From positions 1 through 34,021 of the forward strand of contig JAJBUA010000029.1 of NCBI GenBank assembly GCA_020860565.1: 34,021 nucleotides of DNA. The letters are read 5' to 3'. Under the pieces are notes generated by a model, which worked only from the letters and a program-made list of their open reading frames with translations, was not told the DNA's origin and did no database searches. A program made the translations under genes and the position numbers. This document shows, piece after piece, positions 1 to 8,287 of this stretch (positions within the stretch are counted from its first letter, which is position 1; every line of letters begins with the position of its first letter). The DNA comes from Clostridiales bacterium. Its GTDB lineage: Bacteria; Bacillota; Clostridia; Lachnospirales; Lachnospiraceae.

Positions 1-20
1 GTTTCCACTTACACTATTCT

Positions 21-37
21 CCCCAGCAAAGCTGGGG
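21..37 (-). terminator. Hairpin downstream of the LarA-like gene
   Basis: CCCCAGC-AAA-GCTGGGG forms a perfect 7-bp GC-rich stem with a 3-nt loop, 15 nt past the stop codon of the minus-strand gene at 53-1360. There is no clear U-tract on either side, so it is either a weak intrinsic terminator or an mRNA 3'-end stabiliser. Confidence 0.5.
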
Positions 38-52
38 GATTAGACTTTTCAT

Positions 53-1360
53 TTATTTCACCGGTGTCGTCACATTACCCTCATCGTCAAACTTCATGTC
101 TGCCGGTTCATCCAGCGCCTCTACTTCCGGATACTTTCCGGCTTTTACATCCTCGTAATACGCCTCGGATAACATAATCTCTCCGATATGCAGGCTGTTC
201 GCGATTCTTACCATGCGGACATTCTCCAGATCGATCCCGTTGCAGGTCCGGATACAGAACTGAATCGCCTCTTTATCTGTAGCAAACACACAGGGAATCT
301 GCGCTGATTTAATGACCGTGCTGGTAATACAGTTCGGATACATCTTCTCCGGTTCCATCTCGTCAAAGATCTTCTTTGTGATCGCGCTCGCAAGTCCCGT
401 CCCCAGCGCATTTCCGTGAGACTCCTCGCTCAGATTCAGGAACGCCGTCCGCTGTACCTCGATGCCGCCATGCGCAAAATCGGTGGAAAATGTCCCCGTG
501 ATATTCGGGTCTACGCCGGTTCCGCTGAAATTTTTGCCGATCGTATCCACCACCAGCACATCGCACTTGCCTACAATCAGGCTCGGCATTTTACTGAACG
601 CCAGCTTCAGGAGCTCCGGCTCCCGCTTCATGATATTTTCCGCCAGGATTCCCTCAATCTTAAAAGTCTCATCATAGGCATTTTCAATGCAGGGAATCGC
701 GAACAGAATCGGTGCCTTCTCCAGCACCACCTTCGCCATCGTCGGGATATTTTCCTGAATCACGCCCATGCCGTCCGTATGTACCAGCGACGCGCCCTTC
801 TGCTTGCCCAGACCGACCGTCATCATCTTGCACGGACCGCTCTCATAGGGACCGCGGAACGCATTATGCGGCTTTAAGCGGCAGGAAATGATAATTCCGT
901 CCGCATGATACGCGTTCTTATCCATATAAACCATCCGGCCGCGTTCCGACAGTCCCAGTTCTACCGTCTCCATCGACGACAGAATCGGGCACCCCATCGT
1001 CTCTTCCGTAATATGGTACCCCGCCAGGATCTCCAGCTGTCCCTCCGCGGTCGCGCCGCCGTGGCTGCCCATGGCCGGTACGATAAAGGGGCTCGCCCCT
1101 CTGGATTTTACGAAATCCACGACTGCTTTTGTGATGATATCCACATTGCGGATTCCCCGGCTTCCCGCCGTGATCGCAATCCGCATCCCCGGTTTCACGC
1201 GGGAAGCAAACGCTTCCTGATTCAGTTCCCGGAATACTGCTTCCGGAATCTCTTCCGGACTGATATGCTCCTTCGCAAAGGTCTGTCTGGCATGAAACAT
1301 TTTCGGAATCTCAATTCCGCCAAGCAGTTCAGAAACTCTTCCGCCATTTACTACCTTCAC
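53..1360 (-). CDS. LarA-like nickel-pincer cofactor-dependent isomerase family protein (DUF2088)
   Basis: The 435-aa protein resembles the LarA/DUF2088 superfamily of 2-hydroxyacid racemases and epimerases, which use a nickel-pincer nucleotide. Visible motifs are GSRG near residue 67, GSHGG with His100, and a second conserved His165 in the segment KPHNAFRG; these fall about where LarA has its nickel-ligand histidines. The start is GTG at 1360, fixed by AGGAGGA at 1367-1373 with a 6-nt spacer. The gene diverges from a LysR regulator at 1618, the usual arrangement for a LysR target. Lactate racemase itself is not implied, since the superfamily also includes malate, phenyllactate, hydroxyglutarate and gluconate-type enzymes. 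Nearby gudD makes a sugar acid or other hydroxyacid plausible (inference). No larB/C/E cofactor genes are in the window. Confidence 0.8.
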   Translation of the reverse strand: MKVVNGGRVSELLGGIEIPKMFHARQTFAKEHISPEEIPEAVFRELNQEAFASRVKPGMRIAITAGSRGIRNVDIITKAVVDFVKSRGASPFIVPAMGSHGGATAEGQLEILAGYHITEETMGCPILSSMETVELGLSERGRMVYMDKNAYHADGIIISCRLKPHNAFRGPYESGPCKMMTVGLGKQKGASLVHTDGMGVIQENIPTMAKVVLEKAPILFAIPCIENAYDETFKIEGILAENIMKREPELLKLAFSKMPSLIVGKCDVLVVDTIGKNFSGTGVDPNITGTFSTDFAHGGIEVQRTAFLNLSEESHGNALGTGLASAITKKIFDEMEPEKMYPNCITSTVIKSAQIPCVFATDKEAIQFCIRTCNGIDLENVRMVRIANSLHIGEIMLSEAYYEDVKAGKYPEVEALDEPADMKFDDEGNVTTPVK

Positions 1361-1557
1361 AGCAAATCCTCCTCTCCTTATTTTTCAGCTGCTTATTTTG
1401 TCGCCCGAAATTCATCTGGGGGGGATTTGTTTCCGTACCATTCCACAAATCTTCCCAAAAAATTCTCTATAAGTAATTATAATATTATTCATAACAATAA
1501 GTAAACTTAAAATAACTTTTTTTATCGTTAGTATTTTTAACGAAACAATTCTTTCTA

Positions 1558-1586
1558 TTGTCTTTCAGGATTCCCCACGTTATAAT
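1558..1586 (+). promoter_or_regulatory. Promoter of the first LysR gene
   Basis: TTGTCT (1558-1563), a 17-bp spacer and a perfect TATAAT (1581-1586) lie about 30 bp before the LysR start. The 257-bp intergenic region upstream is AT-rich with several short dyads around 1470-1500. It should also hold the promoter of the divergent LarA-like gene, but no equally clear one was found there. Confidence 0.7.
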
Positions 1587-1617
1587 AAAGGGAAGGCAAA
1601 GGGAACGGAGGTACGGG

Positions 1618-2535
1618 ATGAATCTAAAGGAAGTAAAATATATTGTCAAAATCGCAGAAGCCGGCAATGTATCGCGGGCGGCCGAGCAGCTCTTTATCAC
1701 GCCATCCGCCCTGACCCAGCAGCTCCTCCGGCTGGAGGATGAACTGGGCACTCCGCTCTTTATCCGCTCCCGCAATGGCTGGAAACCCACCAAAGCCGGA
1801 GAAATCTACCTTGAGACTGCCCGTGAGATGCTCCGTATGAAATCCGAGACCTATCACCGTCTTCAGGATATCGCAAAAACCTGGAAGGGAACCCTCTCGG
1901 TCGGACTCCCGCCTGACCGCGGAGCTGCGCTTTTTACCAGCGTCTATCCGGCTTTTTCTCAGGAATATCCGGATATCCGCATCCAGACGCATGAGGTCAC
2001 GGTACGTCGACAGCAGCAGATGATCGCGCGCGGAGAACTGGATATCGGGTTTCTCACCCTGATGGAGCATCAGAAAACCAACGATGAATATCTCTACATC
2101 AAACGAGAAGAGGCTCTGATCGCAATTCCTTCGGAACACCCTGCCTGTCGGGATGCGGTTCCCAGTGCGTCCAGTCCCTTTCCGGAGCTGGATATCGCAA
2201 AACTTCAGTATGAGCCCTTTGCACTGATACACAAAGAATCCACATTTCGTGAACTGGCGGACAATGTCTTTCGTCAGGCCGGATTTGAGCCCACGCTTGT
2301 CTTTGAAGCTACGCTCCTAAATACGATTCTCTCGGTGGCCGCCGCAGGACTTTGCTGCGGACTGGTTCCCAGCTTCCATGCGGTGAACGCTCCCCGGAGT
2401 CTGTCATTTTTCTCTCTGCCGGAACATCCGTCCTGGTACCTTACGGCAAGCTACCGCAGGAAAACCCGCCTCAGCAAGCCCGCCCGCCGCTTTATCGAGC
2501 TTGCGACCCAGCAATGGAGAAACGAATTACCGTAA
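1618..2535 (+). CDS. LysR family transcriptional regulator (next to LarA-like gene and gudD)
   Basis: The 305-aa protein has an N-terminal winged HTH (residues 1-60, with the typical AAEQLFITPSALTQQL helix-turn-helix) and a C-terminal LysR substrate-binding domain. The start is ATG 1618, chosen because GGAGG lies at 1607-1611 with a 6-nt spacer and a -10/-35 pair lies at 1558-1586; the upstream in-frame ATG at 1558 would overlap the -35 box. The gene is divergent from the LarA-like gene and convergent with gudD, so the likely targets are the LarA-like gene and its own promoter (inference from LysR habits). It belongs to the same subfamily as the LysR proteins at 22138 and 27166: all three share the LGTPLF wing segment, an R-G-x-x-x-F-T stretch near residue 105 and the RGELDIG/KGQIDLG-like segment. 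Confidence 0.92.
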   Translation: MNLKEVKYIVKIAEAGNVSRAAEQLFITPSALTQQLLRLEDELGTPLFIRSRNGWKPTKAGEIYLETAREMLRMKSETYHRLQDIAKTWKGTLSVGLPPDRGAALFTSVYPAFSQEYPDIRIQTHEVTVRRQQQMIARGELDIGFLTLMEHQKTNDEYLYIKREEALIAIPSEHPACRDAVPSASSPFPELDIAKLQYEPFALIHKESTFRELADNVFRQAGFEPTLVFEATLLNTILSVAAAGLCCGLVPSFHAVNAPRSLSFFSLPEHPSWYLTASYRRKTRLSKPARRFIELATQQWRNELP

Positions 2536-2561
2536 ATGAAACAGGATCAATGATAAACACA

Positions 2562-2609
2562 AAACGGCCAAAGCTGATTCCATCTCAAAGCTTCGGCCGT
2601 TTCTTTTCT
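2562..2609. terminator. Bidirectional intrinsic terminator between lysR and gudD
   Basis: AAACGGCC-a-AAGCT (2562-2575) pairs with AGCTT-c-GGCCGTTT (2589-2602). On the plus strand it is followed by the T-rich tract CTTTTCTT; on the minus strand by TTTTGTGTTT. It sits between the converging lysR (stop 2535) and gudD (stop 2617) and can serve both. Confidence 0.85.
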
Positions 2610-2616
2610 TCTATTT

Positions 2617-3963
2617 TTATCTCACCAGCGCCGGTTTTTTCGAATCAAACTTCCAGTTGGGTATCAGGTACTGCATCGCCATCGCATCATCACGGTCATG
2701 TGTCGGAAGCTGATTGTAGAGCTTATTCGCCTCCATCACACGATCCATATTGATTGTCACGCCCATCCCCGGTTTTTTCGGCACCTGCAGGTAACCATTG
2801 ACAATCTGCGGGGTATCCTCCAGCAGATTCTGACCGTCCTGCCAGATCCAGTGGGTATCCAGCGCGGTCGGTTTGCCCGGAGCCGCCGCCGCCACATGGG
2901 CAAATGCCGTCAGTGTGATATCAAAGTGGTTATTGGAATGGCTGCCCCAGGTCAGACCCCAGTCGTTGAGGATCTGAGCCATCCGCACGCTGCCGCCGAA
3001 TCCCCAGAAATGCGGATCGGCAAGCACGATATCCACCGACTTAAGCGCTGCCGCATGATAGAACTGTCTCCAGTCCGTGGCGATCATATTGGTCGCTACC
3101 GGCAGATTGACGGCGTTTTTAAACTCAGCCATGATCTCGCGGCTGGAGAATCCCGACTCCGGTCCGCACGGATCCTCGATATAAGTAAGGATGCCTTCCA
3201 TCGGCTTGCAGACCTCTATCGCTTCCGCCAGACTCCAGGCGCCGTTCGGATCGATATTGATGCGGCCGTTCGGGAACGCCTTCTTCAGCGCACGGATTGC
3301 TTCCATTTCCTCTGAGCCCTTCAGCACACCTCCCTTGAGCTTATAGTTGCGGAAACCGTATTTTTCATGAAGGATCTGCGCCTGCTCCACGATACGCTCC
3401 GGGGTAAGCATCTCTTTGCGGCGCAGACGAAACCACGGATCGCTGCTGTCGGACTCATCCAGATAATCGAGTTCCGGAGCTTTGTCTTTATCACTCACAT
3501 AGAACAGATAACCCAGTGTCTCCACCTCGTCTCTCTGTTTGCCGTCGCCCAGGAGCTCGCACATCGGCAGATCCAGATACTGTCCCAGCAGGTCGAGCAG
3601 GGCACACTCAATCGCCCACTCGGCCTTGACGACAAATTTGAGCTTGCTGATATCCAGGCTCTGGATGCCCTCGCCGTCGTCTTCCTTCGCTCGTTTGGAC
3701 GCTTTATGGATGCGATCCAGAATCGCGCGGTATTTGCCGATCGGCTGTCCTACGACCAGCGGGATACAGCTTCTTAACGCCTCGCAGGTATAATCGCCGC
3801 CGTGGATCTCGCCGATGCCCGTGCTGCCCGTCTCATCCTTTAAAATGACCAGATTTCTGGTAAAACACGGTGCATGCGCCCCGCTGAGCGTCATCAGCAT
3901 ACTGTCATAACCAGCGACCGGGATGACCTGCATCTCGGTGACAATCGGTGTTCCTCTGTCCAT
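2617..3963 (-). CDS. gudD: Glucarate dehydratase (enolase superfamily)
   Basis: The 448-aa protein matches E. coli GudD in length and in extended sequence. It dehydrates D-glucarate (and usually L-idarate) to 5-keto-4-deoxyglucarate. Enolase-superfamily catalytic residues are visible with a constant +3 offset from E. coli: the KLK motif at 208-210, metal ligands Asp238, Glu263 and Asn292, and the His342 base in SHSNNHFD, with Asp316 in ADPHFW. The start is ATG 3963, placed by AGGAGG at 3971-3976 with a 7-nt spacer. The open frame extends upstream to 4029, but that extension lacks a ribosome site and is absent from the family. It lies 62 nt behind the AICAR formyltransferase gene in the same direction with no visible terminator between, so it may be read as the tail of that operon. 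No aldolase (GarL/KdgD) partner is present. Confidence 0.95.
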   Translation of the reverse strand: MDRGTPIVTEMQVIPVAGYDSMLMTLSGAHAPCFTRNLVILKDETGSTGIGEIHGGDYTCEALRSCIPLVVGQPIGKYRAILDRIHKASKRAKEDDGEGIQSLDISKLKFVVKAEWAIECALLDLLGQYLDLPMCELLGDGKQRDEVETLGYLFYVSDKDKAPELDYLDESDSSDPWFRLRRKEMLTPERIVEQAQILHEKYGFRNYKLKGGVLKGSEEMEAIRALKKAFPNGRINIDPNGAWSLAEAIEVCKPMEGILTYIEDPCGPESGFSSREIMAEFKNAVNLPVATNMIATDWRQFYHAAALKSVDIVLADPHFWGFGGSVRMAQILNDWGLTWGSHSNNHFDITLTAFAHVAAAAPGKPTALDTHWIWQDGQNLLEDTPQIVNGYLQVPKKPGMGVTINMDRVMEANKLYNQLPTHDRDDAMAMQYLIPNWKFDSKKPALVR

Positions 3964-4025
3964 AGCATTCCCTCCTGATTCATTTTTATTTTCTGAAAGT
4001 TCTTCGAATTCCTGCCCCTTTATCA

Positions 4026-5216
4026 TCAATGATGGAACAGCCGGATCCCGGTGAAGGCCATCGTCATGCCATATTTATTGCAGACAGCGATCACGTTGTC
4101 GTCTCTTACCGATCCGCCCGGCTCCGCGATGTATTTGACACCGCTCTTATGTGCGCGCTCAATATTATCGCCAAACGGGAAAAACGCGTCCGAGCCAAGA
4201 GCCACATCCGTCATCTGATCCAGCCATGCCCGCTTCTCTTCTCTGGTAAATACCGGAGGTTTCACGGCAAAGGTCTTCTGCCACTCGCCTTCCGCCAGCA
4301 CATCCATATATTCCTCGCCCATGTAAACGTCGATGGCGTTGTCGCGGTCGGCACGTTTAATGCCTTCCTTAAACTGCAGGCCGAGCACCTGCGGCGACTG
4401 ACGCAGGAACCAGTTGTCCGCCTTCTGGCCCGCAAGGCGTGTGCAGTGTACGCGGGACTGCTGGCCGGCGCCGATGCCGATTGCCTGGCCATCCTTGACG
4501 TAGCAGACGGAATTGGACTGCGTGTATTTCAGAACGATCAGGGAGATCATCAGATCGATCTGCGCCTGTTCCGGCAGGTCTTTCTTCTCCGTCACGATAT
4601 TGGACAGGAGCTCCCGGTTGATATCCAGATTATTTCTTCCCTGCTCAAAGGTCACGCCGAAAACCTGCTTGCGCTCGATCGGTTCCGGCTCATAGTTTTC
4701 GTCAATCTGGATCACACAATAATTGCCGTTTTTCTTGGATCTGAGGATCTCCAGTGCCTCCGGCTCATAACCCGGGGCGATCACGCCGTCCGATACCTCT
4801 CTCTTGATCAGCTTTGCCGTCGCGACATCGCACGGATCCGACAGGGAAATAAAATCGCCGAACGACGACATGCGGTCCGCTCCTCTCGCCCGCGCATAAG
4901 CACTCGCCAGCGGGCTCAGCTCACCCATATCATCCACCCAGTAAATCTTTGCCAGTGTTTCCGATAACGGCAGTCCTACCGCCGCCCCTGCCGGGGAAAC
5001 ATGCTTAAAGGAGGTCGCAGCCGGAAGACCGGTTGCCTTCTTTAATTCACGTACCAGCTGCCAGCCATTCAGCGCATCCAGAAGGTTGATATAACCCGGA
5101 CGGCCGCAAAGCGCCTGGATCGGCAGGTCTTTGCCGTCTGCCATAAAGATCCGTGACGGTTTCTGGTTCGGGTTGCATCCGTACTTTAACTGCATTTCAT
5201 TCATGATTGTTACCAT
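4026..5216 (-). CDS. purH: Stand-alone AICAR formyltransferase (PurH transformylase-type)
   Basis: The 396-aa protein corresponds to the transformylase half of PurH, without the N-terminal MGS-like IMP cyclohydrolase domain. It transfers a formyl group from 10-formyl-THF to AICAR, the penultimate step of IMP synthesis. The catalytic Lys-His pair is visible at Lys71-His72 in the segment SFKHVSPAG, with the conserved GQQSRVHC segment further on. The missing cyclohydrolase is supplied by the next gene upstream (5298-6032), 81 nt away. The start is ATG 5216, with AGGAAAGG just before it; ATG 5204 is an alternative, because its own upstream sequence lacks a ribosome site at normal spacing. The stop TGA (4026-4028) lies 62 nt before the gudD start. 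Confidence 0.93.
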   Translation of the reverse strand: MVTIMNEMQLKYGCNPNQKPSRIFMADGKDLPIQALCGRPGYINLLDALNGWQLVRELKKATGLPAATSFKHVSPAGAAVGLPLSETLAKIYWVDDMGELSPLASAYARARGADRMSSFGDFISLSDPCDVATAKLIKREVSDGVIAPGYEPEALEILRSKKNGNYCVIQIDENYEPEPIERKQVFGVTFEQGRNNLDINRELLSNIVTEKKDLPEQAQIDLMISLIVLKYTQSNSVCYVKDGQAIGIGAGQQSRVHCTRLAGQKADNWFLRQSPQVLGLQFKEGIKRADRDNAIDVYMGEEYMDVLAEGEWQKTFAVKPPVFTREEKRAWLDQMTDVALGSDAFFPFGDNIERAHKSGVKYIAEPGGSVRDDNVIAVCNKYGMTMAFTGIRLFHH

Positions 5217-5297
5217 TCCTTTCCTGAGTCTTTTTATCTGTGATCGATCTTACGATCTGGTTTTCATGTTTGCAAACCTCTTTTTCAATCTTCTGTT

Positions 5298-6032
5298 TTA
5301 TTGATCGATCTCCTCTGTGGTCCCGTTTTTATTGACAATCCGGGTCTCATAAGCTCCGGACGCAATATCAATATAACGCACGAAAAGCGATACCTTATTA
5401 TCCGCGTTCAGGTTCTCCCAGACAAGATCCGTAAAGGTATCGATGTCATCGAGGATATCAACCAGCTTTGGTTCTCCCTCAAAGCTCGGCAGCGGATCGC
5501 CGTCATGCATGTAGGTATGGATAAAATGTCCCTCACCGGCCAGCGGACTTTCAAAAGAAAACGTATACCGGCTGCACGAGGACGGATCCCCGTGACTGCT
5601 CTTTAAGATCGACAGCTGATACATATAACTTCCATTGGCGATGTGCATAATCCCGGAAATCCGCGGCGTATAATTCGGCGCGTCCGGCTCAAACTCACGG
5701 CTGCGCAGAGACTGCTCAAAGGTCATATGCCAGCGGAGTCCCTCATAGATGGTATCGGTCTGGTCGCCGTTCGTCACAATGGTATCGTTCTCAAATACAC
5801 GCACCGGCGCATAGATAATCAGGCTCGGATCCTTTAACTTTGCCGGATCATAAGCCTGCGTACGGATCCCTTCTCCTTCGGTTACAAATACGCGGTTACG
5901 GCTGTTTTCACTGCGTCCCATAATGAAATACGCAGTCACTGCCTTCGTCCCGTCCGGCGTACGCCCGATCACAATCCCGCGTCCCGGATAGCTGTTGCTT
6001 TTTAATTCTTCCTCGAGAGATACTCTTGTCAT
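5298..6032 (-). CDS. purO: IMP cyclohydrolase, PurO type
   Basis: The 244-aa protein resembles the PurO-type IMP cyclohydrolase family (PF07826), first known from archaea and now also found in Clostridia. It closes the ring of FAICAR to give IMP. The N-terminal segment with YPGRG, the AYFIMGRSENSRNR stretch and the central HIANGSY stretch are typical; the fold is NTN-hydrolase-like. AGGAGG lies 7 nt before ATG 6032. It works with the AICAR formyltransferase just downstream, so the pair replaces bifunctional PurH. The gene follows RNase G by 48 nt in the same direction and may be co-transcribed with it; no convincing promoter is visible in the gap. Confidence 0.9.
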   Translation of the reverse strand: MTRVSLEEELKSNSYPGRGIVIGRTPDGTKAVTAYFIMGRSENSRNRVFVTEGEGIRTQAYDPAKLKDPSLIIYAPVRVFENDTIVTNGDQTDTIYEGLRWHMTFEQSLRSREFEPDAPNYTPRISGIMHIANGSYMYQLSILKSSHGDPSSCSRYTFSFESPLAGEGHFIHTYMHDGDPLPSFEGEPKLVDILDDIDTFTDLVWENLNADNKVSLFVRYIDIASGAYETRIVNKNGTTEEIDQ

Positions 6033-6080
6033 TCTCCATCCTCCTTATTTTATAGATAGATAACTATCATAACCGGCAAA

Positions 6081-7295
6081 TTATCGTTCATGATAATCAG
6101 GAACAAACAGGGCAATCTGCTCATGCAGCGGCCTGCGTTCTTTTTTGCGTGTCATCTCAACCAGTCCCAGCGGCGTCATATCTACAACAGTCGTCTTGAT
6201 CTGATCCCGGGCGGCATGTGCTTTTAACTCATGCATCAGCAATTGCCTGTCCTCTTCTTCCTTCATATCGATAAAATCGATCATGATGATGCCGGAAAGA
6301 TTGCGCAGCCGGAGCTGATGGCAGATCTCCTCTGCCGCTTCCCGGTTGATCCTGCGAATCGTACCGGCCAGATTCTGATTGCCGGCATATTTCCCGGTAT
6401 TGACATCGATGACGACCATGGCCTCCGTCGGTTCAATCACCAGATAACCGCCTGATTTCAGCCACACCCGTTTCTGTGTCGCCTGCCGGATCGCTGTCTC
6501 CAGCGCATAGACTTTGAGCAGGGCGATCTGCGGGTCCTGATACCGCCGGAGCCGGCCGATATCTTCCGGCTGGTATGCGGTGAGATACTCCTGCACGGTA
6601 TCAAAGATCTCCGTGTCGTCGGTGATGATCTCGGCAAGACTGTCCTTCTGGGCGCTCTTAAGGCTGCGGATATATCCCGGTTCTGCGTGGTAAAGCAGGC
6701 TGTAGCAGGTGCGATAAGGCACCGCCCGCAGAACCGTCCGGTACTGGTTCATCAGATAGGTGATCTCCCGGAACAGTTCTTCCTCGCGCTGATAAGCATT
6801 GGTGCGTACAATAACGCCGGCCTCATCTCCCAGAATTTCTTCCAGTCTCGGACGCACGCTCTCTTTCCATGTGCGGTCGGTAATCCGCGTTGAGAATCCC
6901 AGCGTCCGGTTAGAAGAGGTCAGCACCGCATATTTTCCGGTAAAGCTTAGATTGGAGGATAATACCGGGTCTTTGGTTTTGACGGCTTCTCTGGCAATCT
7001 GGACGAGGATCTCGTCGCCTTCCCGCAGGGCTTTGCGGGTTCCATCTGCCGTCGCCGTCTGCGCGTTATCCGTCAGGCTGTAATAGCCGGTCTGGTTGAG
7101 GCCGTAGTCGACGAAGGCGGAGTTCAGGTTTTTAACGATCTTTTTTACTTTTCCGATGTAGATATTTCCCAGAATCGAGGAATCATCGGCGATGGATAGC
7201 TCCAGGACGGACTTTTCTGAAATCAGGGCTGTCAGGGTCTGGGTTTTCCAGTGGGTGATGATCAGTTTGGTTTCTGGTTGAATGGGTGTATTCAT
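6081..7295 (-). CDS. rng: Ribonuclease G/E family endoribonuclease
   Basis: The 404-aa protein has the RNase E/G catalytic core. An S1-like RNA-binding stretch covers about residues 40-110 (NIYIGKVKKI, AFVDYG). The metal-binding aspartates are seen at Asp297 in DVNTGKYAG and Asp340 in MIDFIDM. It is shorter than E. coli RNase G (about 490 aa), and the C-terminal Zn-link cysteines are not seen; the protein ends soon after the EMTRKK segment. The start is ATG 7295. It has no recognisable Shine-Dalgarno: the preceding bases read TAATAACCTC. A palindromic element ends only about 27 bp upstream, so the leader may have been altered by insertion. Grouping with TIGR03960/TIGR03936 genes is common in Firmicutes. 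Confidence 0.92.
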   Translation of the reverse strand: MNTPIQPETKLIITHWKTQTLTALISEKSVLELSIADDSSILGNIYIGKVKKIVKNLNSAFVDYGLNQTGYYSLTDNAQTATADGTRKALREGDEILVQIAREAVKTKDPVLSSNLSFTGKYAVLTSSNRTLGFSTRITDRTWKESVRPRLEEILGDEAGVIVRTNAYQREEELFREITYLMNQYRTVLRAVPYRTCYSLLYHAEPGYIRSLKSAQKDSLAEIITDDTEIFDTVQEYLTAYQPEDIGRLRRYQDPQIALLKVYALETAIRQATQKRVWLKSGGYLVIEPTEAMVVIDVNTGKYAGNQNLAGTIRRINREAAEEICHQLRLRNLSGIIMIDFIDMKEEEDRQLLMHELKAHAARDQIKTTVVDMTPLGLVEMTRKKERRPLHEQIALFVPDYHER

Positions 7296-7321
7296 GAGGT
7301 TATTAATATTAACTTTGTTGG

Positions 7322-7476
7322 TTAATCGGCCGTTCCTGAACGGAAAACATATCCTCCGAGGACCGCTTGCGCTTAGGTTTTCACGTAGCGGTACTAAGTT
7401 CGCCGGAAATGCAACCGGCTCACTAAGTGCCGACGTGAAAAATGTCCTCTGCGGATATGTTTTCCGCTCAGGAACT
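7322..7476. mobile_element. 155-bp palindromic element flanked by 10-bp direct repeats (possible MITE)
   Basis: The outer arms are 32 nt each (7332-7363 and 7444-7475) and differ at only a few positions. Inside them, TTTTCACGT (7378-7386) pairs with ACGTGAAAA (7433-7441), then an ACTAAGT-type arm pair follows, and at the tip GCCGG (7402-7406) pairs with CCGGC (7415-7419) around an 8-nt loop. The whole block folds into one long interrupted hairpin. ACTTTGTTGG occurs on both flanks (7312-7321 and 7477-7486), as a target-site duplication would. It codes for nothing. Alternatives are a REP-like RNA stabiliser or a processing site between the two flanking genes. Confidence 0.65.
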
Positions 7477-7552
7477 ACTTTGTTGGCATGTATATAGAGC
7501 TGTAAATCAGATTGTAAAAACTAATGCTAAATTTCTGATTATATGGCTCAGC

Positions 7553-8287
7553 TTATGGATTAAGGATCGCTTCTGTAATATCCTTTCCGAATTCATCCAA
7601 TGGGCAGAAGCGATGTGCATCCGGTGTGGTTGAGAGGTCGGCGTAAACTTCTTCGCGGTTGATATGCAGGGCGAATTCCGGCAGTTTCTGACCGGCGTAG
7701 TCCATGAAGGCGCTGACTGCGAGTTCCGGTTTCAAATTGGCTGCGCTTCCGGTCGCGGCTTTGATCCACAGGCGGCCATCGTCGAGGGATGTGAATTCGT
7801 AAATCATCGGGAGAATATCGACTTCTCGTTCTCCTTTTTTGGATTTTTTTATGACGTTGACGGAACTCTGGCTCATGAATTGCGGGATTTTCCTGGTGAG
7901 TTCTGTCCAGTTTTCCGGTGTTTTTCCTTCGCGGAAGGTCAGGATATAATCTGCGGCCGCTACGATGGACATCGCGTTTTCTGCGTTGTCCGGGAGCAGC
8001 CGGTAATTGATAACGCGCATTTCGTCTACCAGTGCGGCGTTGATCCGGCGAACCATCTCTGTGGATGGTTCCGTACTCAGGACTTCGATGTCCATATATT
8101 CGCCGCTGCTTGTCAGTCCGACACCAAGCGGAGCCGCGAAGGACATGATCGGGTGAGGGCTGAAGCCTTCGCTGTAGCGGATATGCACATCTGCCCGCCG
8201 CAGCACCCGCTGGAAGTAGCGCATCATATCCAGATGGCCGATGAATTTCATGGAGCCCTGTTTGGTAAATTTAATCCTTATTTTCAA
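7553..8287 (-). CDS. TIGR03936 family radical SAM-associated protein (DUF2344)
   Basis: The 244-aa protein matches the DUF2344/TIGR03936 family, found beside or fused to TIGR03960 radical SAM proteins. Its reaction is not established. The N-terminus KIRIKFTKQGSMKFIGHLD and the segment RYSEGFSPHP are family signatures. The start is TTG 8287: the repeated GGAGGAGGAG at 8294-8303 lies exactly 6 nt upstream and the family typically begins at this residue. Upstream in-frame ATGs (8305, 8371) would put this ribosome site inside the gene. The coding region overlaps the 3' end of the TIGR03960 gene by 17 nt, implying translational coupling. No cysteine cluster is present, consistent with an accessory role. 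Confidence 0.88.
   Translation of the reverse strand: MKIRIKFTKQGSMKFIGHLDMMRYFQRVLRRADVHIRYSEGFSPHPIMSFAAPLGVGLTSSGEYMDIEVLSTEPSTEMVRRINAALVDEMRVINYRLLPDNAENAMSIVAAADYILTFREGKTPENWTELTRKIPQFMSQSSVNVIKKSKKGEREVDILPMIYEFTSLDDGRLWIKAATGSAANLKPELAVSAFMDYAGQKLPEFALHINREEVYADLSTTPDAHRFCPLDEFGKDITEAILNP

Noticed and set aside
4029-4967. 312-codon plus-strand frame opposite the AICAR formyltransferase
   Set aside because: Shadow of a well-recognised enzyme gene; no domain of its own.
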